NCBI GenBank assembly: GCA_030446525.1
Contig: JAUJNC010000091.1
Location: 1 to 16,140, forward strand
DNA: 16,140 bases
Source: Armatimonadaceae bacterium
Lineage (GTDB): Bacteria; Armatimonadota; Armatimonadia; Armatimonadales; Armatimonadaceae
Direction: 5' to 3'
In this document: piece after piece, positions 6,884 to 14,268 of the stretch
Layout of the letters: each line of letters begins with the position of its first letter
How positions within the stretch are numbered: the stretch's first letter is position 1
Made by a program: the position numbers and the translations under genes
The notes under the pieces: generated by a model
Databases searched by the model: none
Told to the model about the DNA's origin: nothing
The model's input: only the letters and a program-made list of their open reading frames with translations

Positions 6884-7343
6884 CTATCATGAATCGCAGG
6901 CGGAGCAGGAGGAACCGGAGGGCGGCCTCTGGAGCCGCTTCGGGCGGTGGACGAACCGCTGGAGCGGCGCAGCGGACAACGAGGAAGAGGAGGAGGAGCA
7001 CCACGGCGCCAAGGCGTACCGCACGCCGCCGCGCCGGGACACGTTCCGCATCGCGTCGGCGCGAGAAGGCTCGATCTGCGTGATGCCGGTGGCGAGCTTC
7101 GGCGACATACAGAAGGCCGCCGACCGGCTCAAGGCCGGGGAGCCGCAGATCGTCAACCTGGAAAACACGCCCGCCGAGGTTTCCGAGCGCCTGATCGACT
7201 TCCTGAACGGCGTGACCTACGCGCTCGAGGGCTACGTGGAGAAGATATCGGAGGGGGCGTACCTGTTCACCCCGAGCCACATCGCCATCCACGCGGACGG
7301 CCCCGAGCCGCCGCAGCCCAAGTCGCCCTTCTTCGACCGATAG
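6876..7343 (+). CDS. sepF: Cell division protein SepF
   Basis: A 155-residue cytoplasmic protein that tethers FtsZ to the membrane and bundles filaments at the division ring in Bacillota, Actinomycetota and Cyanobacteria. The conserved SepF (DUF552) core runs from about residue 60 to 140, with VMPVASFGDIQKAADRLKAG, QIVNLEN, ERLIDFLNGVTYALEG and the ending GAYLFTPSHIAI. The N-terminus is not the usual short amphipathic start. It has an acidic lead, a Trp-rich LWSRFGRWTNRW segment that may act as membrane anchor, and an acidic linker of consecutive Glu. ATG 6876 overlaps the yggS end by 8 bases and has GGAAGGCGAGG upstream. A longer open frame begins inside yggS but is a shadow. Confidence 0.93.
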   Translation: MASYHESQAEQEEPEGGLWSRFGRWTNRWSGAADNEEEEEEHHGAKAYRTPPRRDTFRIASAREGSICVMPVASFGDIQKAADRLKAGEPQIVNLENTPAEVSERLIDFLNGVTYALEGYVEKISEGAYLFTPSHIAIHADGPEPPQPKSPFFDR

Positions 7344-7363
7344 CCGGCGCGGTGGAGGGGCGG

Positions 7364-8179
7364 ATGGAAGCCACACGCCGGGGGGCGCTTGCCGTGCTGG
7401 GGGCCGGCAAGATGGGCGGGGCGCTCGCCCGCAGCTGGGCGGCGGCGGGGATGTTCGCGCCGGGCGATATCCGCCTTTACGACCCCGCTGTCGCCGCCGC
7501 CGCGGCGGTCGCCGCCGACCGCGGGGCCCCGATCGCCCCGTCCGCGCCCGAGGCGGCGGCCGGGGCGGACGTTTTGCTGGTCAGCGTCAAGCCGCACCTG
7601 ACGCTGCAAAGCCTGCGCGACGTGCGGGACTCCCTCGCGCCGGGTTGCCTCGTGCTTTCCGTGGCGCCGGGCGTAACGCTCGCCCGCCTGGAAGAGGCCG
7701 CCGCGGCGCCCCTCCCCGTCATCCGCGTAATGCCCAACACCCCGGCGCTCGTGGGCGAGGGGGCCGCCGCCTTCTGCCGCGGCCGCCACGCGACCGACGC
7801 GCACGCCGCCCTGGTCGCCGATCTGTTCGGCGCGGTGGGCCGGGCCATGGAGGTCGAGGAGCGGCATCTGGACGCCGTCACCGGCGTTTCCGCCTCCGGG
7901 CCCGCCTACTTCTACCTGATCATCGAGGCGCTCGCCGACGGCGGGGTGCGGGCGGGCCTGCCGCGCGAGGTCGCGCGGACGCTGGCGGCGCAGACGGCTC
8001 TGGGGGCGGCCAGGATGGTGCTCGAGACCGGCGAGCACACCGCGGCCCTCAAAGACGCCGTCGCCACGCCGGGCGGCACCACGATGGCGGCGCTGGCCGT
8101 GCTGGAGCGGGCCGGGCTGCGCGGGACGCTGATGGACGCGGTGCGCGCCGCCGCCGACCGCGCCCGCGAACTGGGCTGA
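7364..8179 (+). CDS. proC: Pyrroline-5-carboxylate reductase ProC
   Basis: Catalyses the last step of proline synthesis, reduction of 1-pyrroline-5-carboxylate with NAD(P)H. It has 271 residues, the normal length. The dinucleotide-binding start AVLGAGKMGGAL (glycines 13, 15, 18) is followed by VLLVSVKPH, LSVAPGV, VIRVMPNTPALVGEG, and the catalytic-domain signature SASGPAYFYLIIEALADGG. The C-terminus carries ALKDAVATPGGTTMAALAVLE, also typical. The start is ATG 7364, with GGAGG at 7354-7358, 20 bases after the sepF stop. A longer frame reaching 6947 overlaps sepF and is rejected. GC content is very high. The last 67 bases of the gene are repeated about 2.9 kb downstream (11006-11075). Confidence 0.96.
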   Translation: MEATRRGALAVLGAGKMGGALARSWAAAGMFAPGDIRLYDPAVAAAAAVAADRGAPIAPSAPEAAAGADVLLVSVKPHLTLQSLRDVRDSLAPGCLVLSVAPGVTLARLEEAAAAPLPVIRVMPNTPALVGEGAAAFCRGRHATDAHAALVADLFGAVGRAMEVEERHLDAVTGVSASGPAYFYLIIEALADGGVRAGLPREVARTLAAQTALGAARMVLETGEHTAALKDAVATPGGTTMAALAVLERAGLRGTLMDAVRAAADRARELG

Positions 8180-8182
8180 CGG
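8113..8182 (+). repeat. Direct repeat, copy 1: 3' end of proC
   Basis: These 70 bases, the last 67 of proC plus 3 after its stop, recur at 11006-11075 in the same orientation with only two mismatches: G8145 becomes A11038, and A8170 becomes T11063. Both are amino-acid changing (Arg to His, Glu to Asp). This copy completes the intact proC. Confidence 0.95.
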
Positions 8183-8487
8183 GCCACCTTTCGTGCGGGT
8201 GCAGCGTTCGAGGTTTGAAAATCTTTACCGTTGGGGATAATCGGTACACTCACGTCGCGCGGCCGTGCCCGTGGCTGCCGTCAAAAGAACCTACAAAGAC
8301 GTGGAGAAAAATTGGCCCATGTGCCCCCCTGGCCTGGCGTCTGCCCTCGTGGTCAAAAGCGGTTCGGCTTCCTTGTCTAAATCCTGAGGCAGTTTCTCTT
8401 CGCCCGAACCATGACGTGCCACCGGATCTGGGGCGACATTACGCTCTTCCCTGTTAGGTGAACTTACGAAAAGGAGCCGGAATTTTC
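8183..8487 (+). other. Intergenic region between proC and the glycosyltransferase
   Basis: About 300 bases without a convincing gene. A weak promoter-like pair, TTGAAA (8215-8220) and GATAAT (8236-8241), with a short 15-base spacer, is the only sigma-70-like signal. GGCCAC-C-TTTCG at 8182-8193 is nearly the reverse complement of CGAAAGTGGCC at 11082-11092, just beyond the second proC repeat. AAGGAG at 8471-8476 serves the next gene. Base composition is visibly less GC-rich than in proC. Confidence 0.4.
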
Positions 8488-9300
8488 ATGTGGGACGGGA
8501 AAAGGATATCCGTGGTGCTGCCGACGTACAACGAGAAAGATTCTATTCGCTCTTGTATCGACCGGCTTTTCGAGACCGGGGTCGTGGATGAGGTGGTTGT
8601 CTGTAACAACAACGCTGCGCCCGGCACCTCGGAAGAGGTTGCCAAGACGGCGGCGCGCGAAGTTTTTGAGCAACGGCAGGGGTATGGCTGGTCGTGCCGT
8701 AAAGCTCTCGCCGAGGCGACAGGCGAGTTGATCGTTTTGTGTGAACCCGACGGGTCCTTCGATCCCACCGACATCTTCAAGCTGCTCGCTTATTGCCGCG
8801 ACTTCGATGTTGTGTTTGGGAGCCGAACCAACCGAGAATTCATTTGGACCGGGGCGAACATGGGCTGGTTCTTGAAATGGGGCAACTGGGCCGTGGCGAA
8901 GTACCTGGAGTTCCTTTTCAACACTACCGCCCTGACCGATGTCGGTTGCACGATGCGGCTCGTTACTCGCGACGTGTTGAAAAGGATCCAGCCCTGCTTT
9001 ACGGTGGGCGGGTCGCACTTCGGGCCGCAGATGATGCTGTTGTGCATTTGGAGCGGCGCCAGATGTGTGGAGATCCCCCTCAATTATAAACCCCGTGTCG
9101 GCCAAAGTATGGCCACCGGGAGCCGCTGGCAGGCGTTCACGATCGGGGTGAACATGATCGCCATGATCACACGGTTCCGCATCGCCACGTTGATGGGACA
9201 GCGCCCCCAGATGGTGCGGGGCGGTTTCGGCGCCGATCGCCAGCTGACAGAGTCGAGCCTGGAAATGGGTGTGACATCGGGCGCGAAAAACGCGGAATAA
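8488..9300 (+). CDS. Family 2 glycosyltransferase (polyprenol-phosphate-sugar synthase-like)
   Basis: A 270-residue cytoplasmic or peripheral GT-A fold transferase. The opening RISVVLPTYNEKDSIRSCID is the GT2 nucleotide-binding strand. The metal/sugar-nucleotide site appears as LIVLCEPDGSFDPTDIF, a DPM1-like arrangement, followed by VVFGSRTNREF, the acceptor region TDVGCTMRLVTRDVL, and EIPLNYKPRVGQS. There is no C-terminal membrane domain, although a hydrophobic stretch near residue 223 could associate with membrane. ATG 8488 with AAGGAG 11 bases upstream is preferred over the GTG at 8458. It lies just upstream of a broken polytopic glycosyltransferase, so the pair may once have made and used a lipid-linked sugar. 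The exact sugar is unknown. Codon use is less GC-biased than in proC. Confidence 0.85.
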   Translation: MWDGKRISVVLPTYNEKDSIRSCIDRLFETGVVDEVVVCNNNAAPGTSEEVAKTAAREVFEQRQGYGWSCRKALAEATGELIVLCEPDGSFDPTDIFKLLAYCRDFDVVFGSRTNREFIWTGANMGWFLKWGNWAVAKYLEFLFNTTALTDVGCTMRLVTRDVLKRIQPCFTVGGSHFGPQMMLLCIWSGARCVEIPLNYKPRVGQSMATGSRWQAFTIGVNMIAMITRFRIATLMGQRPQMVRGGFGADRQLTESSLEMGVTSGAKNAE

Positions 9301-9343
9301 GGGCTGTTGCCGAGGTTCGAGCCGTATGCTATCAAGGGATTCT

Positions 9344-11002
9344 ATGGTGAAAAAATCAGCCGCCGTCCTGGCGGTGTGTCTTGCAGCGATACTCCCCTAC
9401 CTTTCAACGCTTCACGCTTACTTCCTCGGCGATGACATCGCCTATGTTCAACTGTTCTCGAAGAAAACTCAGCTCCACTTCCTGTCTATGTTCACCGCCT
9501 CCTGGGCTGAAGACTTAAGGGGCGTCGTAATGGACGAGATCCGGCCGATCCTCGCGCTTTCGTACCAGGTCGGCACGCTTTGGGGCGCCGCCTCACCGGT
9601 CGCCCAGCACGATCAGCATCGGATTCCACGTTCTTAACGCGCTCCTCGTATTCACCATTGCGCGGGTTGTGGTCGGACTCACACTGCCGGCATCGACGTT
9701 CGCTGGCGTGCTGTTCGCGGTTTTGCCGATCCACACGGAAACCGTTGCCTGGATCTCTGGCCGTGCGGACTCGATCCCGACGCTCTTTACCTCGCATCGT
9801 TCCTCGCCTACGCCCGGTGGCGCCGCACTGATTCGGGCTGGCTGTATACCGCTTCCCTGGGCATGTGTTTCCTTGCGCTTTGGAGCAAGCAGAACGCAAT
9901 CACGATGGTGGCGACGCTAGTTCTGTATGACGCGCTCGTTGAGCGACGGCTGGTGCGCCTTTCTGGGCAACCCTGCGCCCCTACGTCCCCTTCGTGTTGC
10001 TTACCGTTAGCTACCTGGCCTTGCGCTATGTCTTGTTCGGAAACGCGGTTCGCGAGGACAGCATAACAAGAGACACGTTTCTCGGTTTCGGGCACCGGCA
10101 ACCTGGCATACCTTAAACTGCTTATATTCGGTCTTGGCCCGGGCGCTTTGCGTAAAAGTATTGCTCCGGGGTTCCCGATCCCGCTCACGTGGGTCGCATT
10201 ATTCCTGGCGATCCCGTTTTCCGTGGGCGCTTACCTGCTCCTGCGCAGGCATGCCGACGAAAGCGTTCGTGCAACCGGAAGATTGCTGTTGTACTTCGGG
10301 CCGGTCTGGTGGCTCATAAGTACGATGCCGATGATTGTCACCTACGCGAGCGTCCGCCATCTGTATCTCGCTTCCACGGGGTTCGCGATCGCGCTGGGCC
10401 TGGTGTTCAATGCTCTGTGGATGACGCGGCGGCGGTTATGGCAATCCGCCGCCGCGTTCGGGGGCGCTGTTCTCGTCCTGGTGTATGTGTTGAAACTGCT
10501 GCCCGCTGTGTCGGCATGGAACACCGCGGGATCTATCTCGGAAAAGATGGTCCGTGATGTGGAGCGCCAGGCGGCCGATGCTCCGGCCGGCAGCCTGCTC
10601 AGTTTGGGCGCGCCCAGTCACGCGGACACGTCCTATGACAGCGGATTTTACCCCCCTCTTTTATGGAGCTGGGCATTGCCTTTTGCGGTTCAGCCACCTT
10701 TCACGCGAACAGATCTGACCGAGCGGTTCTTCGTCATCTCGCCGATGGTCCCGGACTGCTGCCCTGGCCAGTGGTTCGGCCGGACGCAGCGCACCGTTCG
10801 CGCGTGGTCGGAGAGGGCGGATCGGCCACCCGTTATCGCCCTCCGCTGGGATCCCGCGACCGGCGCGCTGGCCCGGCAGTCGGACGCGGAAAATCCGCGT
10901 CTCCGTGACCACGCTTTAAGCCTCGCCGATGCGAACACGTGTGAAAAGATGGAAAAAAGGATCGGCGCCATCCTGACCCAGATGCGCTTTGCCAGGCGGT
11001 GA
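9344..11002 (+). pseudogene. Frameshifted polytopic glycosyltransferase (TMTC / O-mannosyltransferase-like)
   Basis: Four frames must be joined to read one protein of about 550 residues. The start is ATG 9344 (MVKKSAAVLAVCLAAILPYL), then FLGDDIAYVQLF, which carries the acidic pair expected in the first periplasmic loop of GT-C enzymes. Shifts occur near 9605, 9788, 9966 and 10090. Across them the text continues as GFHVLNALLVFTIARVVVG, PIHTETVAWISGRADSIP, YLASFLAYARWR, RPYVPFVLLTVSYLALRYVL, LAYLKLLIFGLGPGAL and WLISTMPMIVTYASVRHLYL. The block HTETVAWISGRAD is typical of bacterial TMTC-like membrane glycosyltransferases. The C-terminal 200 residues form a soluble domain without the TPR repeats seen in longer relatives. 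Four indels within about 500 bases suggest real decay, but the shift at 9788 is in a T run and a sequencing error is possible. Confidence 0.75.
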
Positions 11003-11005
11003 GCG

Positions 11006-11075
11006 CGGGCTGCGCGGGACGCTGATGGACGCGGTGCACGCCGCCGCCGACCGCGCCCGCGATCTGGGCTGACGG
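11006..11075 (+). repeat. Direct repeat, copy 2: detached proC 3' end
   Basis: 68 of 70 bases match 8113-8182, including the proC stop codon. In the proC frame it would encode RGTLMDAVHAAADRARDLG and then stop, with Arg-to-His and Glu-to-Asp changes. No start or upstream proC sequence is attached, so it is a fragment. It lies immediately after the broken glycosyltransferase stop and 5 bases before a terminator-like hairpin. Confidence 0.95.
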
Positions 11076-11080
11076 CAAGG

Positions 11081-11104
11081 GCGAAAGTGGCCGTTTCGCG
11101 TTTT
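11081..11104 (+). terminator. Terminator-like hairpin after the second proC tail
   Basis: GCGAAA (11081-11086) and TTTCGC (11094-11099) form a 6-bp stem around a 7-base loop, followed by G and then TTTT. The stem is weak but the placement is right. It would fit the original terminator of proC, now separated from the gene by the 8183-11005 segment. Confidence 0.5.
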
Positions 11105-11202
11105 AACCTGGTAACTTTAGGGAATACTGGATGTTAACGTGCCGCCCGGACCGTGGCGCACGTAAGATATCGGAGCGGCTGGCACGGGATTTGCTCCTCC
11201 TG

Positions 11203-11231
11203 TTGACACCCGATCTTTTCCAGCCTGAGCT
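11203..11231 (+). promoter_or_regulatory. Possible promoter of the MFS/spermidine-synthase fusion
   Basis: TTGACA at 11203-11208 is a perfect -35 hexamer, but at 17 bases spacing the -10 is only TGAGCT, a poor match. It lies about 45 bases upstream of the start codon. It could be a regulated promoter or a chance hexamer. Confidence 0.3.
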
Positions 11232-11249
11232 GAATCCGAGGGTAACACA

Positions 11250-11271
11250 GCCGGTGATAGACCGGCGGGAG
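11250..11271 (+). promoter_or_regulatory. Hairpin abutting the ribosome binding site of the fusion gene
   Basis: GCCGGT-GATAG-ACCGGC (11250-11266) is a perfect 6-bp stem with a 5-base loop. It ends exactly where the Shine-Dalgarno GGGAG (11267-11271) begins, 5 bases before ATG 11277. It may influence ribosome loading. Confidence 0.4.
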
Positions 11272-11276
11272 ACTAC

Positions 11277-13658
11277 ATGATAAAAAGACTTGTCGTCGAG
11301 CAGCCGGCAGCGCGCAGCGCCGTCGCCAACCATCTCCTGCCCACGCTCGTCCTCCTCTTCTTCGTTTCCGGCATGTGCGGGCTCGTTTACCAGGTGCTGT
11401 GGCTTCGCCTGCTCGCGCTCGTCTTCGGCGTCACGGTCTACGCCGCGAGCACCGTGCTGGCCAGCTTCATGGGCGGCCTGGCGCTCGGCAGCTTTGTCGC
11501 CGGGCGGCTCGTCGATCGCGCGCGCCGGCCCCTGCTCTGGTACGGCGTGGCCGAGATCCTCGTCGGCCTGTCGGCCCTGGCGACCCCCGCCGCCCTGGAC
11601 GCGGTCGAGCGGCTCTACGTCGCCCTGTATCCTTCACTGGCGGGCGCGCTGCCCGTGCTGACGCTGGCGCGCTTCTTGTTCTCGTTCGCGGTCCTGATCG
11701 TGCCCACCACGCTGATGGGGGCGACACTGCCGATCGTGATCAAGTCCTCCCTGCTCCAGAGCAAGGGGCTGGGTCAGCGGGTCGGCCTGCTGTACGGCAC
11801 CAACACGGCGGGGGCGATCCTCGGCACCCTCCTGGCCGGCTTCTTCCTGATCGGCAGCCTGGGTGTCGGCGCTTCCTTCCTGATCACCGCCGCTCTCAAC
11901 GTCCTCGTCGGCTTGGCGGCTGTGGTTGCCTCGTCGACATTTGAGCGCGGCAACGCGGATGGGCCCGGGCATGTGGCGGCCACCGAACCGGAATCGTCCA
12001 CTGCCGGCGATGCCGACGCCGTCATTTCCGAGCGGGGGCGCCGGCTGGTGTTGCTCACCTTCGCCCTGTCGGGGTTTACCTCGCTGGCCCTCGAGGTGAT
12101 CTGGTTTCGGGTGCTCTCCCTGTTCCTCGACACCAACACCTACGCCTTCACCATCATGCTGGCTACCGTCCTTTGCGGCATCGCGCTGGGCAGCTACGTG
12201 GTGACGCCGCTGATGCGGCGGGGGCGAGATTGGCTGGCGGCGCTGGCCACCATCGAGGTGGCTCTCGGGGTCGTTTCCGCACTATCGCTGGCCGCGCTGG
12301 CAAGCAGCTACAGCGTGATCGGCAGGATCAACAACATCACGCAGTCTTACGATTACCTCGCGAGGCTGTTCCCGCTGATCGCCAGCTTTCTTGCAATCTT
12401 CCCCAGCACGCTGCTTCTGGGCATCGCCTTCCCGATAGGTCTGCACCTGTGGGCTTCGCGCGGCACGGACGGCCAGGAGCATGCCGGCGAGCGGATCGGC
12501 CTGTTCTATTCGCTCAACCTGTTGGGCGCGATCCTGGGCTCGATCGCGGGCGGCTTTCTGCTGCTGCCGCGGCTGGGCAGCCAGAACAGCATCCTCGTGC
12601 TGGCCGCGATCAGCCTGTTCTCGGGCCTGCTGCTGCTGACGGCGCTGCCGCGGGCGCGGCGCACCTTCGCACTGGGCATCGGCGTGGCCGGCAGCCTGCT
12701 CTTCCTCATGGCCGCGCTCACCATCCCCAACCCCTTCGCCGTGGTGCTGGCCCAGCGCCACCCCGGGGAGGAGCTTCTGTGGCGCGAGGAGGGGGTGCAG
12801 ACCACGGTCAGCGTGCACCGGCAGCCGGATAACACCAAAGCGATGTATCTGGACGGCCACCACCAGGCCAACGATTCAGCGGGCATGGTCACTTATCACC
12901 GCCTGATCGGCCACATGGCCATGGCGCTGCACCCCGACCCGCAGCAGGCTCTCGTGATCGGCATGGGCGGCGGCGCCACCCCCGGCGCCGTGAGCCAGCA
13001 TGCCGGCGCCCAGGTGGACGTCGTGGAGCTTTCCCAGACCGTTGTGGACGGCGCCGAACTGTTCCGCCACGTCAACTATGACGTGCTGCGCCAGCCCAAC
13101 GTCCGCCTGCGCGTCGATGATGGCCGCAACTACCTGCTGCTGACGCCCAAACGTTACGACGTTGTCACCGCCGACATCATCATGCCCCGGTGGGCCGGCG
13201 CGAACAACCTGTACGCCGCCGAGTACTACCGGCTGGTGAAGAACGCGCTCAAGGAGGATGGTTTGATGCTGCAGTGGAACGGCGGCCAGACCAAGACGGA
13301 GTACAACCTGATCCTGCGCACCTTCCAGAGCGTGTTCCCTCACACCACCCTGTGGAACAACGGGAGCATGATGGTCGGCACCAAGCGTCCCCTCCAGCTC
13401 GATCGGGCCGCCTTCGAGCGCAAACTGAAGGATCCCGCCACCCGCAGGGCCTTGGAGTCTATGAAGCTCGGCAGCTTCGACGCGCTCCTGGCGCAGTACA
13501 CGGCGGGGCCGGAAGAGGTACGCCGCTTCGTCGGCCCCGGCCCGATCCTGACCGACGATCGGCCGCGGATCGAGTACTTCCTGTCGCTGCCGCGCACCGA
13601 AGTCCGTCCCGACCTTTCTAAACTGCGCGGCGACGTGATGCAGCACGTCAAGCGCTGA
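11277..13658 (+). CDS. MFS-like membrane protein fused to a spermidine-synthase-like domain
   Basis: A 793-residue protein. Roughly residues 15-490 form two sets of hydrophobic helices. The first set includes GMCGLVYQVLWLRLLALVFG and MGATLPIVIKSSL; the second repeats the pattern (LSGFTSLALEVIWFRVLSLF, LLGIAFPIGLHLW). Such repeats are characteristic of the fused MFS/spermidine synthase family. Roughly residues 520-770 form a Rossmann methyltransferase-like SpeE domain: VIGMGGGATPGAV (about 560), VDVVELSQTVVDGA, VDDGRNYLL, YDVVTADIIMPRWAG and AAEYYRLVKNALKEDGLML. The canonical aminopropyltransferase motifs are altered: GGGDGG reads GGGATPG, and DSxDP reads DIIMP. Ordinary spermidine synthesis is therefore unlikely, and the true reaction is unknown. 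It stands alone, with its own leader and terminator. Confidence 0.88.
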   Translation: MIKRLVVEQPAARSAVANHLLPTLVLLFFVSGMCGLVYQVLWLRLLALVFGVTVYAASTVLASFMGGLALGSFVAGRLVDRARRPLLWYGVAEILVGLSALATPAALDAVERLYVALYPSLAGALPVLTLARFLFSFAVLIVPTTLMGATLPIVIKSSLLQSKGLGQRVGLLYGTNTAGAILGTLLAGFFLIGSLGVGASFLITAALNVLVGLAAVVASSTFERGNADGPGHVAATEPESSTAGDADAVISERGRRLVLLTFALSGFTSLALEVIWFRVLSLFLDTNTYAFTIMLATVLCGIALGSYVVTPLMRRGRDWLAALATIEVALGVVSALSLAALASSYSVIGRINNITQSYDYLARLFPLIASFLAIFPSTLLLGIAFPIGLHLWASRGTDGQEHAGERIGLFYSLNLLGAILGSIAGGFLLLPRLGSQNSILVLAAISLFSGLLLLTALPRARRTFALGIGVAGSLLFLMAALTIPNPFAVVLAQRHPGEELLWREEGVQTTVSVHRQPDNTKAMYLDGHHQANDSAGMVTYHRLIGHMAMALHPDPQQALVIGMGGGATPGAVSQHAGAQVDVVELSQTVVDGAELFRHVNYDVLRQPNVRLRVDDGRNYLLLTPKRYDVVTADIIMPRWAGANNLYAAEYYRLVKNALKEDGLMLQWNGGQTKTEYNLILRTFQSVFPHTTLWNNGSMMVGTKRPLQLDRAAFERKLKDPATRRALESMKLGSFDALLAQYTAGPEEVRRFVGPGPILTDDRPRIEYFLSLPRTEVRPDLSKLRGDVMQHVKR

Positions 13659-13713
13659 GCCGGCATGCGACCACTCGGCGCGCCGCCCCGCGCGGGTAGC
13701 TCGCTGAGCTCCA

Positions 13714-13749
13714 CGCCTCCCTGGTTCGGGCCGGGGAGGCGCTTTCTTT
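13714..13749 (+). terminator. Intrinsic terminator of the fusion gene
   Basis: CGCCTCCC (13714-13721) pairs with GGGAGGCG (13734-13741) as a perfect 8-bp GC-rich stem around a 12-base loop, followed by CTTTCTTT. It begins 55 bases after the stop codon of the MFS/spermidine-synthase-like gene. Confidence 0.75.
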
Positions 13750-13799
13750 GCCTGGGGTTGAAGCCAAAGCTGCCGGAAGGAACTAACGGGAATATATCC

Positions 13800-14030
13800 G
13801 CTTCTTCCTCAGCACCCACCACAGAGACCCCTCGGAGCAGGGGGTCTCGGTTGCCCGGTGGAACACGCCGCGGAAAGTCCTGGACGGGGGCCGACTCGTA
13901 CCCGCAGGTGATCGGGATCGACAAGGCGAACCGGGAAACGGACAAGCTAGCCGGGCGCGTCGCCCGCCTGTTTCTGGCAGGGGATTCGAACCGGGAGATC
14001 GTCTTTCTCAGGCCGGGTGAGTTGGAATAG
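13800..14030 (+). ncRNA. Candidate structured RNA, unidentified
   Basis: An open frame of 121 codons spans 13665-14030, but its translation is low-complexity at first, overlaps the terminator and matches no family I know. The DNA shows RNA-like structure instead. GAGACCCC (13824-13831) pairs with GGGGTCTC (13841-13848). CGGGCG (13952-13957) pairs with CGCCCG (13961-13966) across a 3-base loop. CCTG-N7-CAGG follows at 13967-13981. Unpaired purine-rich joints such as GCGGAAAG and GGGAAACGG lie between, and CGAACCGGGA occurs twice (13927 and 13987). The size and form would suit a mobile-element RNA such as HEARO/omega-RNA, but I cannot confirm any family. No IscB-like or other nuclease gene is adjacent. 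It may equally be a decayed gene. Confidence 0.3.
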
Positions 14031-14043
14031 CCGCCCCGCGGAT

Positions 14044-14268
14044 CTACGCGGCGTCAGGGGGAGTTGGCTCCTTCGCTTGGGCCCGGGTGATGCGCTGGGC
14101 GCGGCGTTCGAGCTCGTCGCGGGGCAGCAGGATCTTGCGGCCGCAGGTGGCGCAGCGCAGGCCGATGTCGGCGCCGACGCGCGTGACGTGCCATTCGAAG
14201 CCGCCGCAGGGGTGTGGCTTGCGCAGCCGAGCCACGTCGCCCACCGACACAGGGATCGGCCCCCTCAT
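14044..14268 (-). CDS. DUF951-family small protein
   Basis: A 74-residue protein of the DUF951 family. The conserved core is visible as [40 protein letters not shown] and PRDELERR. The Cys of HPCG and the CATCG pair resemble a small zinc-ribbon-like site. The function is not known. The start ATG overlaps the rluD stop by 4 bases (ATGA), so it is probably translationally coupled to rluD, with GGGAGTGG just upstream. The C-terminal 16 residues are a Pro/Ala-rich tail outside the core. The family is best known from Bacillota and Chloroflexota, one of the few lineage hints in the window. Confidence 0.85.
   Translation of the reverse strand: MRGPIPVSVGDVARLRKPHPCGGFEWHVTRVGADIGLRCATCGRKILLPRDELERRAQRITRAQAKEPTPPDAA

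Noticed and set aside
6339..7376. Minus-strand open frame of 345 codons over yggS and sepF
   Set aside because: High-GC shadow: the translation is Arg/Pro/Ala-rich and lies opposite two clear genes.
8210..8245. Promoter for the glycosyltransferase (TTGAAA / GATAAT)
   Set aside because: The spacer is only 15 bases and it lies about 240 bases from the start codon; it is mentioned in the intergenic entry but is too weak to list alone.
13850..13880. T-box-like string GGTGGAACACGCCGCGG
   Set aside because: It resembles the T-box core only loosely, with extra bases, and no aminoacyl-tRNA synthetase or amino acid gene follows on the plus strand.
13980..14000. tRNA T-arm-like GGTTCGAATCCC on the minus strand
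   Set aside because: The flanking bases do not pair as a 5-bp T stem, and no acceptor, D or anticodon arms could be found around it.
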